DNA of 42,494 nt from an uncultured Atopobiaceae bacterium (GCA_944320385.1 CALUHH010000018.1:1-42494), one strand, 5' to 3'. Positions 7,267-15,460 are shown, numbered from the stretch's first letter. Notes: generated by a model not told the origin, from the letters alone. Made by a program: numbers and translations.

Positions 7267-7306
7267 AGCGGCATCGCCCCCCGCGCAGCAACATGCCGAG
7301 AACGAA

Positions 7307-7340
7307 AACGGGGCGGCGAGGATGTCCCCGCCGCCCCGTT
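7307..7340 (-). terminator. Intrinsic terminator of the HTH/DUF2975 operon
   Basis: AACGGGGCGGCG (7307-7318) pairs perfectly with 7329-7340, a 12-bp stem with a 10-nt loop. On the minus strand it is followed by TTCG, a short T-rich tail, about 20 bp past the HTH gene stop. Confidence 0.75.
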
Positions 7341-7360
7341 GGCCGCGCCGTGGTGCCGCG

Positions 7361-7621
7361 CTACTGGTAGTTGCGCTCGCGGATCTCGCCGAGGGACTGC
7401 TCGGCCTCGGCCTCCTCGGGGGAGAGGTAGTCGATGAGGTCGCCGGGCTTGCAGTTGAGCACCTGGCAGAGTGCCTCGAGGGTGGAGAACCGGACCCCGC
7501 GAATGTGGCCGTTCTTGATGTTGGAGAGGTTGACCGTGGAGGTGCCGATTCTCTTGGCAAGCTCCGTGGACGTAATCTTTCTCTCCGCCATGACGCGGTC
7601 GAGCCTCATGACAATGGGCAC
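7361..7621 (-). CDS. Cro/CI-type (XRE) transcriptional regulator, small
   Basis: Encodes 86 residues, most of it one helix-turn-helix domain: VMAERKITSTELAKRIGTSTVNLSNIKNGHIRGVRFSTLEALCQVLNCKPGDLIDYL. The pattern fits the small HTH_26-type (YozG-like) regulators, followed by a short acidic tail. The start is GTG, supported by a strong ribosome site (GGAGGTGAT). The frame cannot start lower without losing the N-terminal helix (MPIVMRLDRVM). The gene lies 43 bp downstream of a DUF2975 membrane protein gene. This HTH-DUF2975 pairing is recurrent in Firmicutes and Actinobacteria and suggests a regulator tied to a small membrane partner. It probably controls its own operon; candidate operators lie at 8345-8399. 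Confidence 0.9.
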   Translation of the reverse strand: MPIVMRLDRVMAERKITSTELAKRIGTSTVNLSNIKNGHIRGVRFSTLEALCQVLNCKPGDLIDYLSPEEAEAEQSLGEIRERNYQ

Positions 7622-7664
7622 CTCATCACCTCCGTAGACGGTTTTTAGACGTTCCTATATTAGT

Positions 7665-8168
7665 CTAAACGATAGAGTCAGAATCTTCCTTGAGGGCATT
7701 TCCATATCTCACGACCATCGCCAGGCAGCCGATAAAGACGGCCAGCGCGAGGACCTTGAGGACCACCTGCGTCTCGACGGCCAGGCACAAAAGCGGCAGG
7801 GGCGCGTGGCCAACGGGGTAGAAGGCGCGCGAGAGCACGACGTCGAGCACGGTGCGGCCCATGACGATCGTTGCCATGACCGCCAGCCGCGCCGACTGGG
7901 CGGTGCTGAAGGGGGAGGGGTCGACGCAGAAGTGGCGCAGGAACCGCGCCGCGAGCGCGACGGCGCCGACAGCGGCGAGCTGGGAGATGACGAGAAGAAC
8001 CTCGAAGAGGGGGTCTCCCCACGTCCCGGGAAGCTCGGCGCTGAGGACGATCGCGCAGTGGAGCGCCTCGCCCAGAAGCGAGAGCGCGGCGAGGGCGTGC
8101 AGGACGCCCGATCCGACGGCGGTGATGCGACGTGCGAGGCGAAGCTCGCTGTTGAGGTTGTTGGTCAT
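7665..8168 (-). CDS. DUF2975 membrane protein
   Basis: Encodes 167 residues from the ATG at 8168 (GGAG eight bases upstream; an in-frame ATG at 8180 has no ribosome site). Four hydrophobic helices are visible: VGSGVLHALAALSLLGEALHCAIV, LFEVLLVISQLAAVGAVALAARF, LAVMATIVMGRTVLDVVLS and VVLKVLALAVFIGCLAMVV. Between helices 2 and 3 is the short FLRHFCVDPSPFSTAQSARL region, matching the DUF2975 pattern (F...SPF......RL). Function is unknown. The family almost always travels with a small Cro/CI regulator, as here. I infer a signalling or regulatory membrane partner rather than a transporter. Confidence 0.82.
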   Translation of the reverse strand: MTNNLNSELRLARRITAVGSGVLHALAALSLLGEALHCAIVLSAELPGTWGDPLFEVLLVISQLAAVGAVALAARFLRHFCVDPSPFSTAQSARLAVMATIVMGRTVLDVVLSRAFYPVGHAPLPLLCLAVETQVVLKVLALAVFIGCLAMVVRYGNALKEDSDSIV

Positions 8169-8344
8169 ACAAGGCTCCATTATCGAAAGTTGGCTCGTAA
8201 GCGGCGGCGGGGGCCCGCCAGGCAGGGATGGCGAGACCACCTCCCCTCAATATCAGGAAGCTTAAAATGCGACGGCACAGATGATACGTGGGGGAGGGGG
8301 TATGTTTGCCCAGCATGTCGCCAACGGCATGGAATGGCGGATAA

Positions 8345-8399
8345 TTGGTTATAGCAAGAAGCTAAGGAATAGCATCTCAAAACTGTAGAATATAACCAA
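8345..8399 (-). promoter_or_regulatory. Candidate promoter and operator of the DUF2975-HTH operon
   Basis: TTGGTTATA (8345-8353) and its exact complement TATAACCAA (8391-8399) form a separated inverted repeat, and a third half-site (AGTTATA) follows at 8404. On the minus strand TTGAGA (8380-8375) and TGCTAT (8356-8351) are 18 bp apart, a plausible -35/-10 pair enclosed by the repeat. This local AT-rich block is upstream of the DUF2975 gene, so autoregulation by the HTH protein is a reasonable inference. Confidence 0.4.
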
Positions 8400-8428
8400 C
8401 AGTTAGTTATAGCCGCAGGATGGGCGCG

Positions 8429-9256
8429 TCACGCGAGCACGAAGCGCTCGATCGCCTCCGCCACGCCACCTGCGTTGTTGTCCGCCTCGCAGACGTAGCC
8501 CGCCGCGGCGCGCGCCTCGTCGGAGGCGTTTGCCACTGCCACGCCCAGGCCCGCGGCGCCGATCATGGGGACGTCGTTGGAGTTGTCGCCGATGGCCATG
8601 GTCTCGTCGGCCGCGATGCCCAGGCGCTCGGCGAGCGCGAGCAGGCCCGCGCCCTTGTTGATGCCGGGGGCGTTGAACTCGAGGTAGCGGTTAGACGAGT
8701 AGACCACGTCGAGGCCCTCGGTGAGCCCGGCCTCGGAGAGCTCGCGCTCGGTGCGGCGCAGCTCGTCCATGTCGAGGCTCATGAAGAGGAGCTTGACCAC
8801 GACCTCGTCGTTCTTCTCGACAAAGCCGAGCGTGGGCTCGTGGGTCTCCACGATGTTCATGCGGCCCTCGATGTAGGCGCGCTCCGCCGGCCAGTAGTTG
8901 TAGAGGTAGACGTGCTCGAGCGTGTAGACGTGGATGCACAGGCCGCGCTCGATGCCCGCCTGGTAGAGGGCCTCGGCCACCTCCGGTGCGAGCGAGCAGG
9001 TGGTGAGGGGGTGGGCGGTGTCGGCGTTCTCCGTGATGACGCCGCCGTTGAAGGAGATGACGTACTCGCCGGGCTCGTCGAGCAGGCCCAGGTCGGCGAG
9101 GGTGTCGTCGACCGACTCGTAGGGGCGCCCCGTCGCCGGGACGAAGCGGGCCCCGCGCTCGCGCGCGGCTGCGATGGCGCGGCGAACGCGCTCGGGGATG
9201 CGGTGCTCGTCGTCGAGCAGGGTTTCGTCGAGGTCGCAGGCGATGAGGCGGTACAT
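8429..9256 (-). CDS. HAD-superfamily (Cof-type, subclass IIB) phosphatase
   Basis: Encodes 275 residues from the ATG at 9256 with an AAAGGAG ribosome site; a longer frame to 9277 has no comparable site. Motif I is CDLDETLLDDEHRI with the nucleophile Asp8 and Asp10. ATGRPYESV follows at about residue 43, then NKGAGLLALAERLGI and motif IV GDNSNDVPMIGAAGLGVAVANAS. The order and length match Cof/YidA-type sugar-phosphate phosphatases of class IIB, cytoplasmic and Mg2+-dependent; the substrate is unknown. It is transcribed divergently from leuA and ends about 260 bp from the DUF2975 start. A second member of the same family is encoded at 29540-30367. Confidence 0.9.
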   Translation of the reverse strand: MYRLIACDLDETLLDDEHRIPERVRRAIAAARERGARFVPATGRPYESVDDTLADLGLLDEPGEYVISFNGGVITENADTAHPLTTCSLAPEVAEALYQAGIERGLCIHVYTLEHVYLYNYWPAERAYIEGRMNIVETHEPTLGFVEKNDEVVVKLLFMSLDMDELRRTERELSEAGLTEGLDVVYSSNRYLEFNAPGINKGAGLLALAERLGIAADETMAIGDNSNDVPMIGAAGLGVAVANASDEARAAAGYVCEADNNAGGVAEAIERFVLA

Positions 9257-9414
9257 CGGTCTCCTTTCGTGGGCCACGCCCCATTGTAGTCGGCCGCCTG
9301 TTTGTTACGGGGCAGAATCCAACTGGCGCGCACGCTGCCCCGCGGCGCCCAGTTTTAGGCATAATCGTGCTCTAACACTGGGCCACTGCGCCGCAGACGA
9401 GAAAGGCCGCCATC

Positions 9415-10950
9415 ATGACCAGAAAGATTCACATCTTTGACACCACCCTGCGCGACGGCGAGCAGTCGCCCGGCGCGTCCATGAACACCGAGGAGAAGCT
9501 CGTCATCGCCCAGCAGCTCATCCGCATGGGCGTCGACGTCATCGAGGCGGGCTTTCCCATCTCCTCCCCGGGTGACTTCCGCTCCGTGCAGGAGATCGGA
9601 CGGCTTGCCGGGGACGACTGCGTGGTCTGCGGCCTCACGCGCGCCGTCGAGAAGGACATCGACCGCGCGGCCGAGGCGCTGGCTACGGCAAAGCGCCCGC
9701 GCATCCACACCGGCATCGGCGTCTCGCCGAGCCACCTGCGCGACAAGCTCCGCATCACCGAGGACGAGTGCGTCGAGCGCGCCGTCCACTGCGTGGAGTA
9801 CGCCAAGCGCTACGTCGAGGACGTCGAGTTCTACGCCGAGGACGCCGGCCGTGCCGACCAGGCGTTCCTCGAGCGCGTGATCCAGGCCGTGGTCAAGGCC
9901 GGAGCCACCGTCGTGAACATCCCCGACACCACCGGCTACCAGCTGCCCGAGGACTTCGGCCGTCGCATCAAGGGCCTCGCGGACAACGTCATCGGCATCG
10001 AGGACGTCATCATCTCCGTGCACACGCACAACGACCTCGGCATGGCCACGGCGCTCGCCCTCCAGGGCGTCAAGAACGGCGCCCGTCAGATCGAGTGCAC
10101 CATCAACGGCCTGGGCGAGCGCGCCGGCAACACCGCGCTCGAGGAGGTCGTGATGGCCATCAAGATGCACGGCGAGGAGCTCGACGCCCATACCGACATC
10201 GTGACCCAGGAGCTCACCCGCGCGAGCCACCTCGTCTCCCGCATCACGGGCATGAGCGTCCAGGCCAACAAGGCCATCGTCGGCGCCAACGCCTTCGCGC
10301 ACTCCTCCGGCATCCACCAGGACGGCGTCCTCAAGGCCCGCAACACCTACGAGATCATCGACCCCGCGGACGTGGGCGCCGCCGGATCCGAGATCATCCT
10401 CTCCGCGCGCTCCGGCCACGCCGCGCTGCGCCACCGTCTCTCCGAGCTGGGCTACACCTTCGCCGACGACGAGTTCGACGAGGTCTACCAGCGCTTCCTC
10501 GAGATCGCGGACCAGAAGAAGGAGGTCTACGACGAGGACCTCGAGTCCATGGTCCAGGAGCGCCAGCGCGACGTCGCGGCCGTCTACACGCTCGAGGCGC
10601 TGCAGGTCTCCTGCGGCGACCCGCTGATTCCCACGGCCACGGCCACCATCAGCGACGAGCTGGGCGTGAAGCACGTGGTCGCCGCCACCGGCACCGGCCC
10701 GGTCGATGCCGCCTACCAGGCCATCGACAAGGTCGTGGCGGTCCACGGCGACCTCGCGGAGTTCTCCGTCAAGGCCATCACGCGCGGCATCGACGCCATC
10801 GGCGAGGTCACGGTGCGCATCACGGCCGAGGACGGCCGCGTCTACACCGGCCGCGGCGCGGACAACGACATCATCGTCTCGAGCGCCAAGGCCTACGTCA
10901 ACGCGATCAACCGCATGATCCAGACCACCCGCTCCAAGGAGGGCAAGTGA
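9415..10950 (+). CDS. leuA: 2-isopropylmalate synthase
   Basis: Encodes 511 residues. The N-terminus [20 protein letters not shown] is the signature of the isopropylmalate/homocitrate synthase TIM barrel, followed by [23 protein letters not shown] and [13 protein letters not shown], then [18 protein letters not shown]. The C-terminal third (about residues 390-505) is the LeuA regulatory dimer domain that binds leucine. It condenses acetyl-CoA with 2-oxoisovalerate, the first committed step of leucine synthesis. Length is standard. The promoter region holds a CATAAT at 9359 inside an imperfect hairpin (GCCCAGT/ACTGGGC, 9347-9383); no leader peptide with leucine codons is evident. The stop codon is the first three bases of a perfect palindrome, and leuC follows 44 bp later. 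Confidence 0.95.
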   Translation: MTRKIHIFDTTLRDGEQSPGASMNTEEKLVIAQQLIRMGVDVIEAGFPISSPGDFRSVQEIGRLAGDDCVVCGLTRAVEKDIDRAAEALATAKRPRIHTGIGVSPSHLRDKLRITEDECVERAVHCVEYAKRYVEDVEFYAEDAGRADQAFLERVIQAVVKAGATVVNIPDTTGYQLPEDFGRRIKGLADNVIGIEDVIISVHTHNDLGMATALALQGVKNGARQIECTINGLGERAGNTALEEVVMAIKMHGEELDAHTDIVTQELTRASHLVSRITGMSVQANKAIVGANAFAHSSGIHQDGVLKARNTYEIIDPADVGAAGSEIILSARSGHAALRHRLSELGYTFADDEFDEVYQRFLEIADQKKEVYDEDLESMVQERQRDVAAVYTLEALQVSCGDPLIPTATATISDELGVKHVVAATGTGPVDAAYQAIDKVVAVHGDLAEFSVKAITRGIDAIGEVTVRITAEDGRVYTGRGADNDIIVSSAKAYVNAINRMIQTTRSKEGK

Positions 10951-10976
10951 TGAAAAGGGACAGTCCCTTTTCATCA
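10948..10976. repeat. Perfect 29-bp palindrome (GGGAC-A-GTCCC core) at the leuA stop codon
   Basis: TGATGAAAAGGGAC (10948-10961) and its exact complement (10963-10976) surround a single A. The leuA stop TGA is bases 1-3. The palindrome is bracketed by AAGGAGGGCAAGT (10936-10948) and AAGGAGGGTAAGT (10980-10992), 12 of 13 identical; the right copy contains the leuC ribosome site. It looks like an inserted element flanked by a duplication. Confidence 0.88.
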
Positions 10977-10994
10977 TCGAAGGAGGGTAAGTAC

Positions 10995-12257
10995 ATGGCA
11001 CGTCCCCAGACCATGGCCGAGAAGATCCTGGCGGCCCACGCCGGCCTCGAGGAGGTCGTCCCCGGCCAGCTCATCGAGTGCGACCTCGACCTCGTGCTCG
11101 CCAACGACATCACGGCCCCCATCGCCATCAAGACGGTGCGCGAGATCGGCGCCGGCGTCTTCGACCGCGACAAGATCTGCCTCGTGCCCGACCACTACGC
11201 TCCCAACAAGGACATCAAGAGCGCCGAGCAGACCAAGGTCACGCGCGACTTCGCCCACGAGATGGGCATCACGCACTACTACGAGCAGGGCTGCATGGGC
11301 ATCGAGCACGCGCTGCTCCCCGAGCGCGGCATCGTCGTCCCCGGCGACCTCGTGATCGGCGCGGACTCCCACACCTGCACCTACGGCGGCATCGGCGCCT
11401 TCTCCACGGGCGTGGGCTCCACCGACGCCGGCGTGGGCATGGCCACCGGCCGCGCCTGGTTCAAGGTGCCCGAGACCATCCGCATCGTGGTGGACGGCGA
11501 GCTTCCCGAGGGCGCCTCGGCCAAGGACGTCATCCTCTACGTGATCGGGCAGATCGGCGTCGACGGTGCGCTCTACTGCGCGATGGAGTTCGCCGGCTCC
11601 ACGATCGAGGCGCTCTCCGTCGAGGGCCGCCTCACGATCGCCAACATGGCCATCGAGGCCGGCGGCAAGGCGGGTCTGTTCGAGGTCGACGAGAAGTGCC
11701 GCGAGTACGTGAGCCGCCGCACCCAGCGTGCCTTCGTCGAGTACCACCCCGACGCGGACGCCCAGTACAAGCAGGTCATCCACATCGACGCCGCCGACAT
11801 CGTGCCCACGGTATCCTGGCCGCACCTGCCCTCCAACACCCATCCCGTGGCCGAGAGCCGCGACATCAAGATCGACCAGGTCGTCATCGGCTCGTGCACC
11901 AACGGCCGCATCGAGGACATGCGCGCCGCCGCCGAGGTGCTCTGCGGCCGCACCGTCGCCGACGGCGTCCGCTGCATCGTCATCCCGGCCACCCAGGGCG
12001 TCTGGCTCCAATGCGTCCACGAGGGCCTGATGGACATCTTCGTCAACGCCCACTGCGTGGTCTCCACGCCCACCTGCGGCCCGTGCCTGGGCGGCTACAT
12101 GGGCATCCTCGCGGCAGGGGAGCGCTGCGTCTCCACCACCAACCGCAACTTCGTCGGCCGTATGGGCGACCCCACCTCCGAGGTCTACCTGGCGAGCCCC
12201 GCCGTCGCCGCCGCGTCGGCCGTGGCGGGCCACATCGCGCTGCCGTCCGACCTGTAA
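10995..12257 (+). CDS. leuC: 3-isopropylmalate dehydratase, large subunit
   Basis: Encodes 420 residues from the ATG at 10995 with GGAGG eight bases upstream. The frame extends further back through leuA and a palindrome but has no reason to start there. It is an aconitase-superfamily protein of the shorter LeuC/HacA type (about 420 residues, not the 460-470 of enterobacterial LeuC). The [4Fe-4S] ligands are Cys301 (GSCTNGR), Cys361 and Cys364 (TCGPCLGG). Substrate-region motifs include GADSHTCTYGGIGAFSTGVGSTD. With LeuD it isomerises 2- to 3-isopropylmalate through an oxygen-sensitive cluster. The leuD gene is about 5 kb downstream rather than adjacent, which is unusual; three carbohydrate-type genes lie between. 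Confidence 0.95.
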   Translation: MARPQTMAEKILAAHAGLEEVVPGQLIECDLDLVLANDITAPIAIKTVREIGAGVFDRDKICLVPDHYAPNKDIKSAEQTKVTRDFAHEMGITHYYEQGCMGIEHALLPERGIVVPGDLVIGADSHTCTYGGIGAFSTGVGSTDAGVGMATGRAWFKVPETIRIVVDGELPEGASAKDVILYVIGQIGVDGALYCAMEFAGSTIEALSVEGRLTIANMAIEAGGKAGLFEVDEKCREYVSRRTQRAFVEYHPDADAQYKQVIHIDAADIVPTVSWPHLPSNTHPVAESRDIKIDQVVIGSCTNGRIEDMRAAAEVLCGRTVADGVRCIVIPATQGVWLQCVHEGLMDIFVNAHCVVSTPTCGPCLGGYMGILAAGERCVSTTNRNFVGRMGDPTSEVYLASPAVAAASAVAGHIALPSDL

Positions 12258-12274
12258 GGTCCCTGGCCTGCCTG

Positions 12275-12362
12275 GGAGCCCCCGGTCCTTCTCTCCAAGC
12301 TCAGCGCTCGCTGCGCTCGCTCACTTCGTGATTCGCTTGGCGAGAAGGACCGGGGGCTCCCT
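12275..12362. terminator. Long stem-loop after leuC
   Basis: GGGAGCCCCCGGTCCTTCTC (12275-12294) pairs perfectly with 12343-12362, a 20-bp stem. The 48-nt loop is itself repetitive and self-complementary (AGCGCTCGCTGCGCTCGCT; CAAG...CTTG at its ends). It lies 17 bp past the leuC stop and can serve as a terminator on either strand, although there is no U-run. The arms carry the CCTTCTC/GAGAAGG motif common to other intergenic elements here. Confidence 0.6.
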
Positions 12363-12402
12363 GCTGTCTTCGGGTTCTTCTCGCCTGACCTTCTGACGGG
12401 GG

Positions 12403-12498
12403 CGTTGCCACATGGAACTGAAGTAGGTAACAGGGGTCCGGGGTTGAAAATCGGCCTGGCGGCCTCTGTTACCTACTTCAGTTCCATGTAGCAACGCA
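12403..12498. repeat. 32-bp inverted repeat with 32-bp centre
   Basis: The arms at 12403-12434 and 12467-12498 match at 31 of 32 positions in inverted orientation (sharing TGGAACTGAAGTAGGTAACA). The centre is 32 bp, close to the 31 bp of the family A arrays. It lies between leuC and the DapB-like oxidoreductase, about 180 bp upstream of the latter. No coding sequence is credible. The rest of 12499-12675 shows no clear feature apart from CACTAGAGT near 12617, a weak -10-like site. Confidence 0.8.
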
Positions 12499-12675
12499 CC
12501 GGAGCGGCAGCCGGGTCCTTTCGGCCGCCATGCCGCTCGCGTCGGAATCGGGGCCTCTGGCCGCGCCGCCCGCCGCGCCCGCCGGGCGACCCCTTCCCTG
12601 AAATCGATACCCGGGCACTAGAGTCGGCCCCGAGGTCGGCCGCAGCGGGCGGCCGCGCGAGTGCAGGGAGGAACC

Positions 12676-13701
12676 ATGGAGAAGGTCAAGGTCGTCCAGT
12701 ACGGATGCGGAAAGATGTCCAAGTACATCCTGCGCTACCTGTACGAGCACGGCGCGCAGATCGTGGGCGCCATCGACGTGGACCCGGCCGTCGTGGGCCA
12801 GGACGTGGGCGACTTCGCCGGCCTCGGCGTCAAGACGGGCATCGTCATCTCCGACGACGCCGACAAGGTCCTCGACGAGTGCGACGCCGACGTCGCCGTC
12901 GTGACCCTCTTCAGCTTCATCAGCGACATCTACGACCACGTGGAGAGGTGCGTCTCGCGCGGCATCAACGTGATCACCACCTGCGAGGAGGCCATCTACC
13001 CCTGGACCACCGCCGCGGCGCAGATCAACCGCCTCGACGCGCTGGCCAAGGAGACCGGCTGCACCATCACCGGCAGCGGCATGCAGGACATCTACTGGAT
13101 CAACATGGTGGGCATCGTCGCCGGCGGCATCCACAGGATCGAGAAGATCAAGGGCGCCTACAGCTACAACGTCGACGAGTACGGCCTGGCGCTCGCCAAC
13201 GCCCACGGCTGCGACCTCACGCCCGAGGAGTTCGAGGCCAAGATCGCGCACCCCGCCGAGTTCGAGCCGTCCTACGCGTGGAACGCCGTCGAGGCCATCT
13301 GCAACAAGCTCGGCCTCACGATCAAGTCCATCGAGCAGAGGCACGTCCCGTACGTCGCCGATCAGGACACCTACTCCGAGACCCTGGGCAAGACCGTCGA
13401 GGCCGGCCGCTGCCTCGGCATGTCCGCCGTGGTCACGGCCGAGACCATGCAGGGCATCACCGTGGAGGAGGAGACCATCGGCAAGGTCTACGGCCCCGAT
13501 GACGGCGACATGTGCGACTGGTGGATCTCCGGCGAGCCCGACACCGAGTTCCACGTGGTCAAGCCCGCCACGGTCGAGCACACCTGCGCCACGATCGTGA
13601 ACCGCATCCCGCAGCTGCTCGCGGCACCCTGCGGCTACGTCACGGCCGACCAGCTCGAGCCCAACGCCTACCTCACCTACCCGATGGAGTACTACTGCTA
13701 G
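12676..13701 (+). CDS. DapB-fold NAD(P)-dependent oxidoreductase, 2,4-diaminopentanoate dehydrogenase-like
   Basis: Encodes 341 residues from the ATG at 12676 (GGGAGGA ribosome site); an in-frame GTG at 12661 is less likely. The N-terminus [20 protein letters not shown] is a Rossmann dinucleotide motif (GxGxM), followed by [17 protein letters not shown] and [12 protein letters not shown], the dihydrodipicolinate-reductase-type N-domain. The later [33 protein letters not shown] and C-terminal [19 protein letters not shown] resemble the family containing 2,4-diaminopentanoate dehydrogenase of ornithine fermentation and related amine or sugar dehydrogenases. No other ornithine-fermentation gene is in the window and the neighbours are a sugar kinase and an isomerase, so the true substrate is open. 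It ends before a strong terminator. Confidence 0.7.
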   Translation: MEKVKVVQYGCGKMSKYILRYLYEHGAQIVGAIDVDPAVVGQDVGDFAGLGVKTGIVISDDADKVLDECDADVAVVTLFSFISDIYDHVERCVSRGINVITTCEEAIYPWTTAAAQINRLDALAKETGCTITGSGMQDIYWINMVGIVAGGIHRIEKIKGAYSYNVDEYGLALANAHGCDLTPEEFEAKIAHPAEFEPSYAWNAVEAICNKLGLTIKSIEQRHVPYVADQDTYSETLGKTVEAGRCLGMSAVVTAETMQGITVEEETIGKVYGPDDGDMCDWWISGEPDTEFHVVKPATVEHTCATIVNRIPQLLAAPCGYVTADQLEPNAYLTYPMEYYC

Positions 13702-13726
13702 GAACCGCTCGCCAGAGCCTGACCGC

Positions 13727-13754
13727 GCCCGGGGCCGACCGCTCGGCCCCGGGC
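13727..13754 (+). terminator. Intrinsic terminator after the DapB-fold oxidoreductase
   Basis: GCCCGGGGCCGA pairs with TCGGCCCCGGGC across four bases, followed by CTTTGCGTT. It lies 26 bp past the stop, so the oxidoreductase gene is probably not co-transcribed with the kinase downstream. Confidence 0.8.
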
Positions 13755-13783
13755 CTTTGCGTTGGCGACCTTGACGCTATAAC

Positions 13784-13815
13784 CTGACGTCAGTGTCAAT
13801 TTGACGATGACGTCA
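13784..13815. promoter_or_regulatory. Paired TGACGTCA operators upstream of the kinase gene
   Basis: CTGACGTCAG (13784-13793) and TGACGTCA (13808-13815) are perfect palindromes whose centres are 23 bp apart. Between them TGTCAATTTGAC is a further inverted repeat, and ATGTCAAG follows. The block sits 35-65 bp before the kinase ATG and looks like a cooperative repressor or activator site. The regulator is not in the window. Confidence 0.5.
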
Positions 13816-13849
13816 GACGACAATGTCAAGTTCAGACGAGGGGGCAACC

Positions 13850-15328
13850 ATGTACTTCATCGGCGTCGACCTGGGCACGTCCGCCTGCAAGTTCCTGCTC
13901 ATGGACGAGAAGGGCAAGATCCTCAACATCACGAGCAGGTCCTACGGCGTGGAGTACCCGCGCCCCGGCTGGAGCCAGCAGGACCCGGCGGACTGGTGGC
14001 GCGCGGTGCGCGAGGGCGTGCCGGAGCTGCTCGCCGGCTTTGACGCCTCCCAGGTGGCGGGCATCGGCTGCGGCGGCCAGATGCACGGCCTGGTTGCGCT
14101 GGACGAGAAGGACGAGGTCATCCGCCCCGCGATCCTCTGGAACGACGGCCGCACCGCCGAGCAGGTCCGCTACCTCAACGAGGAGGTGGGCACCGCGCGC
14201 CTGCTCGAGCTCACCGGCAACATCGCCTACGCCGGCTTCACCGCGCCCAAGCTCCTGTGGATGCGACGGGAGGAGCCCGAGCTCTTCGCGCGCATCGCGC
14301 ACGTGCTGCTGCCCAAGGACTACCTGAACCACCTGCTCACCGGCGCGTACGCCACTGACGTCTCCGACGCGTCCGGCACGCTGCTCTTTGACGTGGCGCG
14401 CCGCACGTGGAGCGACGAGATGCTCGCGCTCTGCGGCCTCACCGCGGCGCAGATGCCGCGCGTCTACGAGAGCTACGAGCCCATCGGCGCGCTGCGCCCC
14501 GAGGTCGCCGAGGAGCTGGGGCTCCCGAGCGGCGTGGTCGTGGCCGCCGGCGCGGGCGACAACGCCGCCGCCGCGGTGGGGACCGGCGCCGTGGGCGCGG
14601 GCACGATGAACATCAGCCTCGGCACGTCCGGCACCGTGTTCATCCCCACGGCGGGCTTCGCGGCGGGCGTGGGCGACCGCATCCACTCCTTCTGCCACGC
14701 GGACGGCGCCTGGCACCTCATGGGGTGCATCCTCTCGGCGGCGAGCTGCAACGCCTGGTGGGTAAGCGAGGTGCTCGGCACGGACGACATGGCCGCCGAG
14801 CAGGCGGGGATCGACGCCGCGAGCGCTCCGGCCGACCTCCCGTACTTCCTGCCGTACCTCATGGGCGAGCGCACCCCGCTCAACGACGTCAACGCCCGCG
14901 GCGCCTTCGTGGGCATGAGCATGTCCACCTCGCGCGCCGACCTCACGCGCGCCGTGCTCGAGGGCGTGGCCTTCGCCGTGCGCGACTCGGTGGAGATCGC
15001 GCGCTCGCTCGGCGTCGACGTGGCGTCCTCGACGGTGTGCGGCGGCGGCGCGAAGAGCCGCCTCTGGCTCCAGATGCTCGCCGACATCCTGGGCATCGAG
15101 CTCGTCCTGCCCACCACCGAGCAGGGACCGGGCTACGGCGGGGCAATGCTCGCCTCCGTCGCGGCGGGCGCCTACCCCTCCGTCGCGGCGTGCACCGGCG
15201 CCATCGTGGGCGAGCGCGAGAGGGTCGCGCCCAACGCAGCCCTGGCGGGGGAGTACGAGCGGCGCTATCAGATCTGGCACGGCCTCTACCCCGCGCTGAA
15301 GGATACGTTTGGAACGATGGGGGCGTAG
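13850..15328 (+). CDS. xylB: Xylulokinase-like FGGY carbohydrate kinase
   Basis: Encodes 492 residues from the ATG at 13850 (GAGGGGG ribosome site); an in-frame ATG at 13823 lies inside the operator region and lacks one. It is an FGGY kinase with two actin-like ATPase domains. The N-terminal phosphate loop is IGVDLGTSACKFLLMD, substrate-region motifs are GIGCGGQMHGLVALD and AILWNDGRT, the likely catalytic base is Asp237 (GAGDNAAAAVGTG), followed by SLGTSGTVF, and VCGGGAKSRLWLQMLADILG is the FGGY C-terminal adenosine motif. GQMHG and WNDGRT are typical of xylulokinases, which form D-xylulose 5-phosphate, but related ribulo- or other pentulokinases cannot be excluded. With the isomerase-fold gene downstream it suggests uptake-independent pentose or deoxysugar catabolism. 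Confidence 0.85.
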   Translation: MYFIGVDLGTSACKFLLMDEKGKILNITSRSYGVEYPRPGWSQQDPADWWRAVREGVPELLAGFDASQVAGIGCGGQMHGLVALDEKDEVIRPAILWNDGRTAEQVRYLNEEVGTARLLELTGNIAYAGFTAPKLLWMRREEPELFARIAHVLLPKDYLNHLLTGAYATDVSDASGTLLFDVARRTWSDEMLALCGLTAAQMPRVYESYEPIGALRPEVAEELGLPSGVVVAAGAGDNAAAAVGTGAVGAGTMNISLGTSGTVFIPTAGFAAGVGDRIHSFCHADGAWHLMGCILSAASCNAWWVSEVLGTDDMAAEQAGIDAASAPADLPYFLPYLMGERTPLNDVNARGAFVGMSMSTSRADLTRAVLEGVAFAVRDSVEIARSLGVDVASSTVCGGGAKSRLWLQMLADILGIELVLPTTEQGPGYGGAMLASVAAGAYPSVAACTGAIVGERERVAPNAALAGEYERRYQIWHGLYPALKDTFGTMGA

Positions 15329-15337
15329 CGGGCACAC

Positions 15338-15384
15338 GTTCTTCTCGTCCAAAGATGTAAACGTTTATAAACACCGAGAAGAAC
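15338..15384 (+). terminator. Hairpin after xylB enclosing a LacI-type operator
   Basis: GTTCTTCTCG (15338-15347) pairs perfectly with CGAGAAGAAC (15375-15384). The 27-nt loop contains the near-perfect palindrome TGTAAACGTTTATA. It lies 10 bp beyond the xylB stop. It may end xylB transcription, but no U-run follows. Confidence 0.45.
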
Positions 15385-15460
15385 AACGGCACGTTTAGTG
15401 ACCGCCGATTCCGATAGAAAAGCTACCGTTCGCAGATTTCTAACACATATAAACGTTTTC
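15356..15460 (+). promoter_or_regulatory. Two LacI/GalR-type operators before the isomerase-fold gene
   Basis: TGTAAACGTTTATA (15356-15369) and ATATAAACGTTTTC (15447-15460) share the TAAACGTTT core with a central CG, the hallmark of LacI/GalR-family operators. Their centres are 92 bp apart and the second is about 75 bp before the ATG at 15535. The intervening DNA is locally AT-rich and probably contains the promoter. The spacing would allow repression by looping. No LacI-family gene is in the window. Confidence 0.55.

Noticed and set aside
9257..9414. Leucine attenuator or T-box before leuA
   Set aside because: No leucine-rich leader ORF and no T-box signature are seen; only a weak imperfect hairpin around the possible -10 region.
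9768..10980. Arg/Gly/Pro-rich frame running into leuC
   Set aside because: The upstream part overlaps leuA in another frame and reads as low-complexity sequence. The true leuC start is the ATG at 10995 with its ribosome site.
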